The notes under the pieces are model-generated. The model did not search any database. It was not told the origin of the DNA and was given only the letters and a program-made list of their open reading frames with translations. Shown piece after piece: positions 31,455 through 39,176 of a stretch of 40,062 bases of DNA. The translations under genes and the position numbers were made by a program. Position 1 is the first letter of the stretch. Every line of letters begins with the position of its first letter. The DNA comes from Streptomyces sp. JJ36 (GTDB lineage: Bacteria; Actinomycetota; Actinomycetes; Streptomycetales; Streptomycetaceae): positions 1 to 40,062 of the forward strand of contig NZ_JACYHE010000053.1 of the NCBI RefSeq assembly GCF_021696945.1. Reading direction: 5' to 3'.

Positions 31455-32534
31455 ATGGGGCTGTTGACCATCGGGGCGTTCGCGAAGGCGTCCCGGCTGT
31501 CGCCGAAGGCACTGCGGCTCTACGACGAGCTCGGGCTGCTGACCCCTGCTCGCGTCGACCCGGTCACCGGATACCGCCTCTATGCCCCGGAACAACTGGA
31601 GCAAGCCCGACTGGTCGCCTGGCTCCGCCGGCTGGGTATGCCCCTGGCCCGCATTCAGCACGTCCGCACGCTGAATGCCGTAGCGGCAGCCCAGGAGGTC
31701 CGCGCGTTCTGGGCCCAGGTCGAGGCCGACACCGCAGCACGGCGCGACCTGGCCACCTTCCTCATCGACCACCTGTCACGGAAGGACCCTGCCATGTCCC
31801 CGACCCCCAAGCCCCTCGCAATCCGCTACGCCACCCTGTCCGACACGGGCCTGGTCCGCGAGAGCAACCAGGACACCGCGTATGCCGGTTCTCGGCTGCT
31901 CGCCGTGGCCGACGGCTACGGGTGTCACGGAGCCCCCGCGAGCGCGGCCGCCGTCGATGCGCTCAAGCACCTCGAGACCGACAGCATCCCGGCGGGCAAT
32001 CTCCTCAACGCTCTGGAGGATGCGGTCGAACAGGCCCGGCATTCCGTGTACGGCGTCGCGACGACCGGCTCTTCCCCGGAAGATGCCGGGACCACGCTCA
32101 CCGCGATGTTCTGGACCGGTGAGCAGCTCGCCCTCGTCCATATCGGCGACTCCCGCGTCTACCTCCTGCGCGACGGAGGACTTTTCCAGATCACCCACGA
32201 TCACACCATGGTGCAGTCGATGGTCGACGAAGAACGCCTCAGCCCGGAGGAAGCAGCCACGCACCCCCAGCGGTCACTGCTCATAAGGGCATTGGGCCGA
32301 GGAGCCGATGCCTCGCCGGACATGCGCCTGCACGACGCGCAGCGGGGAGACCGGTACCTGCTCTGCTCCGACGGCCTGTCCACCGTCGTGCCCACCGCGG
32401 AAATACACCGGGTGCTCTCCGAGGCCGGCGAACCCGAGCCGGCGGTCCGGGAACTCATCACCCTCGCCAACGGCTCGGGCGGCCCCGACAACGTCAGCTG
32501 TGTGGTCGCCGACGTCGTGGAGCTCCAGGAGTAG
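31455..32534 (+). CDS. MerR-type regulator fused to a PP2C Ser/Thr phosphatase
   Basis: 359 residues in two modules. Residues 1-115 are a MerR DNA-binding domain with dimerisation helix (LTIGAFAKASRLSPKALRLY, then DELGLLTPARVDPVTGYRLY). Residues ~120-357 are a PP2C phosphatase with all metal Asp motifs: RESNQD (Asp140), VADGYGCHGAPAS (Asp153), LVHIGDSRVYLLRDGG, RYLLCSDGLS and GGPDNVSCVVAD. The phosphatase replaces the usual effector domain, so DNA binding may be tied to dephosphorylation of a partner or to ligands of the phosphatase (inference). ATG 31455 follows a strong GAGGAGG. Its own promoter has MerR geometry. No kinase gene is adjacent. A 54-codon ORF follows after 11 nt. Confidence 0.92.
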   Translation: MGLLTIGAFAKASRLSPKALRLYDELGLLTPARVDPVTGYRLYAPEQLEQARLVAWLRRLGMPLARIQHVRTLNAVAAAQEVRAFWAQVEADTAARRDLATFLIDHLSRKDPAMSPTPKPLAIRYATLSDTGLVRESNQDTAYAGSRLLAVADGYGCHGAPASAAAVDALKHLETDSIPAGNLLNALEDAVEQARHSVYGVATTGSSPEDAGTTLTAMFWTGEQLALVHIGDSRVYLLRDGGLFQITHDHTMVQSMVDEERLSPEEAATHPQRSLLIRALGRGADASPDMRLHDAQRGDRYLLCSDGLSTVVPTAEIHRVLSEAGEPEPAVRELITLANGSGGPDNVSCVVADVVELQE

Positions 32535-32545
32535 GAGCGAGCGGT

Positions 32546-32710
32546 ATGCACTTCGCGTGGTACCGGATCCGCCCTCAGGAACTCCTCCGTGAAGTGGACG
32601 CATACCGACTCGCCCAACACGCCAGGAGTGCCAGACGCCCCCGCCGGTCCATGTCGCCCGGCACCTCGCGACGGACTCCACGGCGTCTGTTGCCCTGGAC
32701 CCGCGGATGA
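32546..32710 (+). CDS. Small basic protein downstream of the MerR-PP2C gene
   Basis: 54 residues, beginning MHFAWYRIRPQELLREVDAY and then RLAQHARSARRP. The first ~30 residues look like a structured amphipathic helix with aromatic N-terminus; the rest is Arg-rich. ATG 32546 has AGGAGC eight bases upstream and lies 11 nt after the phosphatase stop, so it is probably in the same operon. Too short for most gene finders. I do not recognise it; an interaction partner or phosphatase target would be a reasonable guess from position only. Confidence 0.55.
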   Translation: MHFAWYRIRPQELLREVDAYRLAQHARSARRPRRSMSPGTSRRTPRRLLPWTRG

Positions 32711-32824
32711 GCGTCGCGCTGTGAGCGGGATGGACATGCGCGTCCCGGGCTCCCCGGGCCGGGGGTGCGCGGAGCCGGCCCGGGGGTGGGCCCCTTGGAC
32801 GAGACGCGCCCCCGGGCCGGGCGG

Positions 32825-33715
32825 CTACTCGGAGAGGGAGGCGGCGGCCGGGTCGAGGACGCGGGCGAGGAACTCGCGGGTGCGGGCGTGTTGCGGGTCG
32901 CCCACCACGCGCTCCGGCGGCCCCTGCTCCACGATCACCCCGCCGTCCATGAACACCACCCGGTCGGCGACCTCGCGGGCGAAGCTCATCTCGTGGGTGA
33001 CGACGAGCATCGTCATGCCCTCCGTGGCGAGTTGCCGCATCACCGCGAGCACGTCGCCGACGAGCTCCGGGTCGAGGGCCGAGGTCGGCTCGTCGAAGAG
33101 CATCAGCTCCGGGTCCATGGAGAGCGCCCGGGCGATGGCCACCCGCTGCTGCTGACCGCCGGAGAGCCGGGCCGGGTGGGACTTCTCCTTGTCGGTGAGG
33201 CCGACGCGTTCCAGGTTCCGGCGGGCGACGGCCTCGGCTGCGGCCCGGTCCCGGCCCAGCACCCGGCGCTGGGCGATGGTGAGGTTCTCCAGCGTCGTGA
33301 GGTGCGGGAAGAGGTTGAAGGCCTGGAAGACCATGCCGATCCGCCGCCGGACGCGGTCGATGTCCACGTCCGGGTCGGTGACCTCGGTCCCCGCGACCGC
33401 GACCGTGCCGGCCGTCGGCTCCTCCAGCAGGTTGACGCAGCGCAGCAGCGTCGACTTGCCGGAGCCGGAGGGGCCGATCACGCAGACGACCTCGCCGCGC
33501 TGCACCTCCAGGTCGATGCCCGTGAGGACTTCGAGGTCGCCGAAGGACTTGTGCAGGTTCTCGATGTGGATCGCCGGCCCGGACGGCGATGCCTCCTGCC
33601 CGCCGGAGCCGGAGGTCGCCTTGCCGGGCGGTGCGCCCTCGCCGGGGGCCGTCCCGCCGGGCCCGGCGCCGCCGGGCGCGGTGCCGCCGTTGCGGGTCTT
33701 GCGTAGCTTCGCCAT
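32825..33715 (-). CDS. Polar amino-acid ABC transporter ATPase
   Basis: 296 residues of the GlnQ/GluA type; energises uptake of a polar amino acid such as glutamate or glutamine. Walker A GPSGSGKST, Q-loop MVFQAFNLFPHLTTLEN, signature RLSGGQQQRVAIARAL, Walker B LMLFDEPTSALDPELVGDV, and switch His in VVTHEMSFAREVADR. The first ~47 residues are a Gly/Pro/Ala-rich tail not usual in this family, before the domain begins at AIHIENLHKSFGD; no internal start codon with a better site is visible, so ATG 33715 is kept. It lies 4 nt after the permease stop and is the last gene of the operon. Confidence 0.95.
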   Translation of the reverse strand: MAKLRKTRNGGTAPGGAGPGGTAPGEGAPPGKATSGSGGQEASPSGPAIHIENLHKSFGDLEVLTGIDLEVQRGEVVCVIGPSGSGKSTLLRCVNLLEEPTAGTVAVAGTEVTDPDVDIDRVRRRIGMVFQAFNLFPHLTTLENLTIAQRRVLGRDRAAAEAVARRNLERVGLTDKEKSHPARLSGGQQQRVAIARALSMDPELMLFDEPTSALDPELVGDVLAVMRQLATEGMTMLVVTHEMSFAREVADRVVFMDGGVIVEQGPPERVVGDPQHARTREFLARVLDPAAASLSE

Positions 33716-33719
33716 GCCG

Positions 33720-34511
33720 TCACCGGGCCTTCGCCGTACGGGCCTCCAGCCGGCGCACCAGGTGCCCCAGCGGGAGGGTGATGACCAGGTAGAGCAGCCC
33801 CGCGATGAGGATCGGGGTCATGCTGGTGTGCTGGTTGAGCGCGTCGCGCCCGAACTTCGCCAGCTCGTACTGGCCCAGCGAGAGGCCGAGCAGGTAGACC
33901 AGCGAGGAGTCCTTGGTGAGCAGGATCAGCTCGTTGGTCAGCGGCGGCAGCACGATGCGGAACGCCTGCGGGATCACGATGGAGATCATGGCCCGGGCCG
34001 GCGACATGCCCAGCGACCGGGCGGCCTCCGTCTGGCCCTTGGGCACCGCCTGGATGCCTGCTCGGATGGTTTCCGCGATGTAGGCGGCGCCTACCAGGCC
34101 GAGCGCGAGCATCACGGTGACGTACTGGTTGATGGCCACCTGGAAGGCGAGCGGGATGCCGAAGCCCAGCGCGATGAAGACCAGCAGGGCCGGTACGCCG
34201 CGGAAGAACTCGATGTAGGCGATGGCCAGCCAGCGGTACGGCGGTACCTGGGAGAGCCGCATCAGGGCCAGTACGAGCCCCAGTGAGAGGCCGAAGGCGA
34301 AGCCGAGGGTGGTGTAGACGACGGTGTTGACCAGTGCGGTGGTGACGATGTCCGGGAACTGTTTCCCCGCGACCTCGAGGTTGAAGAAGGCCCGGTGTAT
34401 CTCACCCCAGTCCGCCGCCAGCGCGAGCACCAGGACGACGAGCACCAGCACGCTGTACTGGACCGCTCGCACCACCCGGGCGCGCTGGCGGCGTGTCAGG
34501 GAGCCCTTCAC
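33720..34511 (-). CDS. Polar amino-acid ABC transporter permease
   Basis: 263 residues with an N-terminal helix and the HisM/GlnP-type five-helix core. The family signatures are YIEFFRGVPALLVFIALGFG, YVTVMLALGLVGAAYIAETI with RAGIQAVPKGQTEAARSLGM, the EAA-loop that docks the ATPase, and IVIPQAFRIVLPPLTNELI. The GTG at 34511 overlaps the binding-protein stop (GTGA), so I use it in place of the longer frame to 35009. A single permease gene suggests a homodimer, unlike glutamate systems with two permeases. Confidence 0.94.
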   Translation of the reverse strand: MKGSLTRRQRARVVRAVQYSVLVLVVLVLALAADWGEIHRAFFNLEVAGKQFPDIVTTALVNTVVYTTLGFAFGLSLGLVLALMRLSQVPPYRWLAIAYIEFFRGVPALLVFIALGFGIPLAFQVAINQYVTVMLALGLVGAAYIAETIRAGIQAVPKGQTEAARSLGMSPARAMISIVIPQAFRIVLPPLTNELILLTKDSSLVYLLGLSLGQYELAKFGRDALNQHTSMTPILIAGLLYLVITLPLGHLVRRLEARTAKAR

Positions 34512-35374
34512 TCGCCCTGCTCCTCCGGGCCCTGGCCGAACCACTTCTTGTAGATCTTGTCGTACCGCCCGTCCTTCTTGGCCTGGGCGAGCACCTCGTT
34601 GATCTTCTTCCGGAGCGCGTCGTTGCCGGTGCGCACGCCGATGCCGTACTGTTCGCCGGTCTCGAACTCGGTGGTGACCTCGGTGTCCGGATTGTTCTTG
34701 ACGTAGTCGTAGAGCACGCCGTTGTCGTTGATGCCCGCGGCGACCTGGCCGGTCTTCACGGCGGTGAGCAGCAGCGCCAGGTCCTCGAACTGGACCTTCT
34801 CCACGCCTTCGGCGTTCTTCTTGGCGTACTCCGCGCCGGTGGTGGCCTGCTGCACACCCAGCTTCTTGCCCTTGAGGTCGTCCAGCGAGTCGTGGCCGGC
34901 GCCCTTCTTCACGATGAGGGCCTGCGTGGCCTCGAAGTAGGGGTCGGAGAAGTCGAGGTTCTTCTCGCGCACGTCGGTGATGGTCATGCCGGCCGCGGCG
35001 ACGTCGCACTTGCCGGCGTTGAGGTCCTCGCCGGACTGGATGCCTTCGAAGGGGGTGTCGACGATCTTCTGCTCGACGCCGAGGTCCTCGGCGACCAGGT
35101 CGACCAGATCGACGTCAAAGCCGACCACCTCGCCGTCCTGCTTCATCTGGAAGGGTTCGTACGGCAGATGGGTGCAGGTGGTGAGCTTGCCGTCCGAGAC
35201 CAGGTTGATCTCGGAGCCGTCGCCGCCGGTGTTCTCCGTGCTGGTGCAGGCGGTGGTGGCGGCCAGCAGGCCGCAGGCGGCGGTCGCCGCGAGCAGCGGG
35301 AGGGAACGGCGGGACGTCGTGCGGGGGTCGGGCGACGACGTCGCATGGGCGGAACGGGTCGTACGGAATGACAC
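34508..35374 (-). CDS. Polar amino-acid-binding lipoprotein
   Basis: 288-residue precursor. Signal peptide with Arg pair (TTSRRSLPLLAATAACGLL) and lipobox LAATTAC; Cys is near residue 43. The mature family 3 binding protein has LPYEPFQMKQDGEVVGFDVD, CDVAAAGMTITDVREKNLDF followed by SDPYFEAT, and KLGVQQATTGAEYAKK. The Lys/Asp-rich C-terminus is typical. It captures a polar amino acid outside the membrane for the permease/ATPase encoded downstream. GTG 35374 has GGAGG eight bases upstream. First gene of the operon; the 183-bp region upstream has no promoter I could assign with confidence. Confidence 0.95.
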   Translation of the reverse strand: MSFRTTRSAHATSSPDPRTTSRRSLPLLAATAACGLLAATTACTSTENTGGDGSEINLVSDGKLTTCTHLPYEPFQMKQDGEVVGFDVDLVDLVAEDLGVEQKIVDTPFEGIQSGEDLNAGKCDVAAAGMTITDVREKNLDFSDPYFEATQALIVKKGAGHDSLDDLKGKKLGVQQATTGAEYAKKNAEGVEKVQFEDLALLLTAVKTGQVAAGINDNGVLYDYVKNNPDTEVTTEFETGEQYGIGVRTGNDALRKKINEVLAQAKKDGRYDKIYKKWFGQGPEEQGE

Positions 35375-35557
35375 AGCGCGCCTCCAGGAGGGTGGGTGCC
35401 CGGTCGCTCACCGCAAGATCGGCAAGCTTCGGGGCATCCTGCCACCGGCGCGGTCGCCTGTCGCCGCCGCTGCAGGTTGCGAGCGGGTAACACCTCGCTC
35501 CGCTGCACGCCCCTTCACGCGCCGTGGCGCCCCGGCCGACCCGGGCGCACCCGGGCG

Positions 35558-36571
35558 TCAGGCCCGATGCGCCAGGTCCGCGCGGTGGACGGCGTGCCGC
35601 AGTGGCCGCCCGTCCCGCAGCCGCTCCGCCTCCGCGGCGACCGACTCACCGAGCAGCGCCAGTTCGTTGCCCAGGGCACCGGCGAGGTGCGGGGTGAGCA
35701 GCACGTTGGGGAGGGCGAAGAGCGGGGATCCGGCCGGCAGCGGCTCCGGGTCGGTGACGTCCAGGACGGCGCCGAGCCGCCCGGTGGCGAGTTCCGCGGT
35801 GAGTGCGGCCGTGTCGACCAGCGCCCCGCGGGCGGTGTTGACGAGGGTGGCGCCGTCCGGCATCAGCGCCAGCCGGCGGGCGTCGAGCAGGTGCCGGGTG
35901 GCGGGCAGGTCCGGGGCGTGCAGGGTGAGGATGCGGCTGGTGGCGGCCAGTGCGTCCAGCTCCAGCGGCAGCACGCCGAGGTCCCGGGCCTCGGCCTCGG
36001 AGAGGAAGGGGTCGTGGACGGCGACCTCGAAACGGAACGGCCGCAGCAACTCGATCAGCCGGCGCCCGGTGCGGGAGGCGCCGACGACGCCGACCCGGGT
36101 GCCGTTGCCGCCGAGGGGCGCGGTCTCCGCGGCGGAGGGCGGCCGGCCGGTGGTCCCGTACCGGGCGGCCAGCCGGAAGGCGTCCTTCGCGGCGAGCAGC
36201 ACGGCCCCCAGGGCGAACTCGGCGACCGGCACGGCGTTGGCCGCGGCGGCGGAGGAGACCAGCAGTCCGCGGTCCCAGCAGGCGTCGGTGAGGTGCCCCT
36301 TGACGCTGCCCGCGGCGTGCAGGACCGCGCGTAACCGCGGCAGCCCGGCGAGCACGCCGGCGGTGAGCGGGGCGCAGCCCCAGCCGGTGATGAGGACCTC
36401 CGCCTCCTCCGGGGCGATGCCGCCGGCCGGCTCCGGCAGCGGGGCGGCCGTCTGCGGGAGGCGCAGCGAGCGTGCGAGCCGCTCCCGGACCGTGGCGGGG
36501 AAGAGCCCCGGCAGATGGGCCGGGTCCATGGCGAAGAGGGCCGCGGGGAGGGTGCCGCGCCGGGCGGTCAC
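35558..36571 (-). CDS. D-2-hydroxyacid dehydrogenase family protein
   Basis: 337 residues; NAD(P)-linked reduction of a 2-oxoacid or reverse. Rossmann loop VGVVGASRTGRRLIELLRPF (G-x-S-x-x-G variant), Arg in LVNTARGALVDTAAL, Glu in AVLDVTDPEPLPAG and His in LLTPHLAGALGNELA form the usual Arg-Glu-His set. The N-terminal part contains ITGWGCAPLTAGVLAGLPRL, a substrate-domain form I associate with the streptomycete branch of the family. Substrate unknown. The GTG at 36571 overlaps the anti-sigma-type ATPase stop by 4 nt (GTGA), an unusual partner for a metabolic enzyme. Confidence 0.9.
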   Translation of the reverse strand: MTARRGTLPAALFAMDPAHLPGLFPATVRERLARSLRLPQTAAPLPEPAGGIAPEEAEVLITGWGCAPLTAGVLAGLPRLRAVLHAAGSVKGHLTDACWDRGLLVSSAAAANAVPVAEFALGAVLLAAKDAFRLAARYGTTGRPPSAAETAPLGGNGTRVGVVGASRTGRRLIELLRPFRFEVAVHDPFLSEAEARDLGVLPLELDALAATSRILTLHAPDLPATRHLLDARRLALMPDGATLVNTARGALVDTAALTAELATGRLGAVLDVTDPEPLPAGSPLFALPNVLLTPHLAGALGNELALLGESVAAEAERLRDGRPLRHAVHRADLAHRA

Positions 36572-37035
36572 TGGGGCGTCACGCGGGCGCAGGGCAGCTC
36601 CGCCCAGACCGCGTGGCCCTGGTCGCGGTCGTCCGGCCGGATGCCCCACTCGTCGGCGAGGACGCTGACCAGCAGGAGCCCCCGGCCGCCCTCGCCGTCT
36701 GCGTCGGCCGACCGCGTCCGGGGGAGCAGGCCGCGGTTGCCGCCCTCGTCGGTGACCTCGAGGCGGAGCCGCACGCCGATCATCCACAGCTCACAGCCGA
36801 CCTTCTCGCTGTCGGTGTGCCGGACGGCGTTGGTGAAGAGCTCCGAGACCAGCAGCTCGGCGTCCTCGCAGGACTGCTCCGCGACGCCCCAGGCGCGCAG
36901 CCGGTCGAGCACCCGGTGCCGCGCCTCGGCGACGGAGGTGTCCACCGCGGGGAGGTGGAAGGCGTCCCGCAGTGGCCGGGCGAGCGCGGGGCCGGCGCGG
37001 TGGTCGACGGAGAGTGCCTCATGCGGAGAAGCCAC
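36568..37035 (-). CDS. Anti-sigma-type (HATPase_c_2) ATP-binding protein
   Basis: 155 residues of the SpoIIAB/RsbW-like GHKL fold: N-box ELLVSELFTNAVRHT, G1 VTDEGGNRGLLP, G2 GRGLLLVSVLADEWG. Such small ATPases phosphorylate or bind partner switches and, in Streptomyces, are repeatedly encoded beside XRE-DUF5753 regulators and DUF397 proteins, as here. GTG 37035 is chosen because it lies six bases after a -10 box and at the family N-terminus; the frame to 37287 runs into the divergent regulator. It is translationally coupled to the hydroxyacid dehydrogenase. Confidence 0.88.
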   Translation of the reverse strand: MASPHEALSVDHRAGPALARPLRDAFHLPAVDTSVAEARHRVLDRLRAWGVAEQSCEDAELLVSELFTNAVRHTDSEKVGCELWMIGVRLRLEVTDEGGNRGLLPRTRSADADGEGGRGLLLVSVLADEWGIRPDDRDQGHAVWAELPCARVTPQ

Positions 37036-37041
37036 CGGTCC

Positions 37042-37071
37042 ACTATGAGGTCCGCCGGTGGCGTATGGCAA
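37042..37071 (-). promoter_or_regulatory. Promoter of the anti-sigma ATPase gene; leaderless geometry
   Basis: Minus strand TTGCCA (37071-37066), 18 nt, CATAGT (37047-37042), then six bases to the GTG at 37035. The start of transcription should coincide with the start codon. The region is shared with the divergent XRE regulator, which may bind here. Confidence 0.55.
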
Positions 37072-37172
37072 GGAACAGGCTGCAAATGACAGAATCGTGC
37101 TTACCAGGCTGTCGCGGATGGTCTGTTCGTGCCAAACTGCCGTGCCATGACGGTGGTTGGAGGCGAGCGGTA

Positions 37173-38039
37173 GTGGCTGACGCGCGCTCGGGCGGTGCTC
37201 CCACCGTCCTGCGGCTCGTACTGGGCAGACGGTTGCAGCACCTGCGGGAGAAGGCCGGCCTCTCCTACCAGGAGGCGGGCCGGGCACTGGATGTGACGCA
37301 CGCCACGATCCGCAGGATGGAGAAGGCCGAAGTCGGTCTGCGCATCCCCTATGTGGAGAAACTCCTCCATACGTACGGAGTCACCGAGCCGGAGGAGATA
37401 GCGGGATTTGTCTCCCTCGCGCGGGAGGCCAACCGGCCGGGCTGGTGGCACCGGTACCGCGACGTGCTGCCGGACTGGTTCAGCGCCTTCGTGAGCCTGG
37501 AGACGGAGTCGCACGTCATCCGCGCCTACGAACCGCACTATGTGCCCGGGCTGCTGCAGACGCCCGGATACGCCCGGGCCGTGCTGCGCGCCGGCCTGCC
37601 GCACGCCGCCGAGGAGGAGATCGAACGGCAGGTCGCGCTGCGTATGGAGCGGCAGGCGGTGCTCACCCGGGCCGATCCGCCGCTGCTGTGGGTGGTGATG
37701 GACGAGACTGTGCTCCGCCGGCGCATCGGCGGCCGCCAGGTGATGTACGAGCAGATCGACCGGCTGCTCGAGGCCGCCGCCGCACCGCGCGTCCGGCTGC
37801 AGCTCATGCCGTTCGGCGCCGGCCCGCATCCGGCGATGTACGGCCCCTTCCACCTGTTCCGCTTCCCGATGGACGAACTGCCCGACGTGGCCTGTGCCGA
37901 GAGCCTGGTGGGGGCCGTCTACTTCGACCAGCGTGACGACGTGTCGGCGTTTCTGGAGGCCCTGGACCGGATGTGCGCACAGGCGCCGCCGGTGCACCGC
38001 ACCGAGAGCCTGCTGCGGGCTCTGCGCAAGGAGATCTGA
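37173..38039 (+). CDS. XRE-family regulator with DUF5753 domain
   Basis: 288 residues. The helix-turn-helix (LGRRLQHLREKAGLSYQEAG, then RALDVTHATIRRMEKAEVGL) occupies residues 14-60. The large C-terminal DUF5753 domain follows, with WWHRYRDVLPDWFSAFVSLE, IRAYEPHYVPGLLQTPGYAR, WVVMDETVLRR and QLMPFGAGPHPAMYGPFHLF. This architecture is that of WhiJ-like developmental regulators of Streptomyces. GTG 37173 has GGAGG nine bases upstream; the frame to 36972 is antisense to the ATPase gene. It is followed by a DUF397 gene 3 nt later, forming the standard pair. Confidence 0.94.
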   Translation: MADARSGGAPTVLRLVLGRRLQHLREKAGLSYQEAGRALDVTHATIRRMEKAEVGLRIPYVEKLLHTYGVTEPEEIAGFVSLAREANRPGWWHRYRDVLPDWFSAFVSLETESHVIRAYEPHYVPGLLQTPGYARAVLRAGLPHAAEEEIERQVALRMERQAVLTRADPPLLWVVMDETVLRRRIGGRQVMYEQIDRLLEAAAAPRVRLQLMPFGAGPHPAMYGPFHLFRFPMDELPDVACAESLVGAVYFDQRDDVSAFLEALDRMCAQAPPVHRTESLLRALRKEI

Positions 38040-38042
38040 CGG

Positions 38043-38333
38043 ATGGACCGCACCCATCGCACGGACCGTACGGACGGTACGGACGGCACCGAGCACGGGG
38101 ACCGCGTCTACAGCGGCATGCCCGCCCCGCTGCTCGGCAGCGAGGGCTGGCACAAGCCGTGGAGCGGCGGCAACGGCGGAAGCTGCGTCGAGGCCCTGAA
38201 GCTCCAGGACGGGCGGGTGGCCCTGCGTCAGTCGCAGGACCCGGAGGGACCCGCCCTCATCTACCCCCACGACGAGATCGAGAACTTCATACGGGGCGCG
38301 AAGGCCGGAGAGGCCGACTTCCTGCTCGCGTGA
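38043..38333 (+). CDS. DUF397 domain small protein
   Basis: 96 residues. The DUF397 core is GWHKPWSGGNGGSCVEALKL with DGRVALRQSQDPEGPALIYP and a C-terminal helix. DUF397 proteins accompany XRE-DUF5753 regulators and are thought to bind and modulate them. The N-terminal 25 residues are a hydrophilic extension (RTDGTDGTE) encoded partly by a tandem 9-bp repeat. ATG 38043 has AAGGAG nine bases upstream, within the end of the regulator gene. Confidence 0.9.
   Translation: MDRTHRTDRTDGTDGTEHGDRVYSGMPAPLLGSEGWHKPWSGGNGGSCVEALKLQDGRVALRQSQDPEGPALIYPHDEIENFIRGAKAGEADFLLA
38068..38085 (+). repeat. Two tandem copies of a 9-bp repeat in the DUF397 gene
   Basis: GTACGGACG occurs twice head to tail, encoding the repeated Thr-Asp-Gly of the N-terminal extension. 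Copy number could vary by slippage without changing frame. Confidence 0.8.
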
Positions 38334-38360
38334 CCGGCAGCAGACAGAACGGAGAGCCAC

Positions 38361-39176
38361 GTGTCCGACGCGGGATTCACCCCCGAGCAGATCGACACGA
38401 GCAAGGCCCATCCCGCGCGGATGTACGACTACTATCTGGGCGGCCGGGACAACTACGAGGTGGACCGGGCCGCCGCCGACCGGGTGCTGAAGCTGGCCCC
38501 GGAGATCCGGGTGAGCGCCCGCGGCAACCGCGCCTTCCTGCGCCGCGCCGTACGCGCCGTCGTGGACCGCGGTATCCGCCAGATCGTCGACGTCGGCACC
38601 GGCATCCCCACCTCCCCGAACACCCACGAGGTGGCGCACGCCGCCGCCCCCGGGGTGCGGGTGGCGTACGTGGACAACGACCCGATCGTCTCCACCTACG
38701 CCGGGGCCAAGCTCACCCACGAGGGGGACGCCGGCTTCGTCCTCGCGGACGTGCGGGAGCCCAAGGCGATCACCGACCACCCGGTGACGCGGGACCTGAT
38801 CGACTTCCGGGAGCCCGTCGCCCTGCTGCTCGTCGCCGTGCTGCACTTCCTGCGGGACGAGGAGGACCCGGCCGGTGTGGTGGCCGAGCTGGCCGGGCGG
38901 CTGGCGCCCGGGAGCTGCCTGGTGCTGTCCCACATCACCGACGACTTCCGCACCGGCGGCACCACCCTGGCCGAGGCCACCGCCGTCTACGACGACGCGA
39001 CGGCCTCCCTCAACCTCCGCACCCGCGCCGAGGTGCTGCGCTTCTTCGACGGCTTCGACCTGCTGGAGCCGGGCCTGGTGCAGCTCCCGCTGTGGCGGCC
39101 GGACGGCCCGGTCCCCTCGCCGGAGGAGCTGCGGCAGTACGTCGGCTACGCGGGCGTGGGCGTCAAGAAGAGCTGA
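38361..39176 (+). CDS. DUF574 (PF04672) SAM-dependent methyltransferase-like protein
   Basis: 271 residues. Family opening IDTSKAHPARMYDYYLGGRD with NYEVDRAAADRVL; SAM motif QIVDVGTGIPTSPNTHEVA; acidic VAYVDNDPIVSTYA; and LLLVAVLHFLRDEEDPAGVV. These proteins are numerous in Streptomyces and often lie beside XRE/DUF397 genes; their substrates are unknown. GTG 38361 has GGAGAG upstream and follows DUF397 by 27 nt, probably in the same transcript. Its last 14 nt overlap the end of the convergent beta-galactosidase gene. Confidence 0.92.
   Translation: MSDAGFTPEQIDTSKAHPARMYDYYLGGRDNYEVDRAAADRVLKLAPEIRVSARGNRAFLRRAVRAVVDRGIRQIVDVGTGIPTSPNTHEVAHAAAPGVRVAYVDNDPIVSTYAGAKLTHEGDAGFVLADVREPKAITDHPVTRDLIDFREPVALLLVAVLHFLRDEEDPAGVVAELAGRLAPGSCLVLSHITDDFRTGGTTLAEATAVYDDATASLNLRTRAEVLRFFDGFDLLEPGLVQLPLWRPDGPVPSPEELRQYVGYAGVGVKKS

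Noticed and set aside
36972..37172. N-terminal extension of the XRE regulator to 36972
   Set aside because: It would overlap the ATPase gene antisense and has no ribosome site. GTG 37173 has GGAGG and begins just before the helix-turn-helix.
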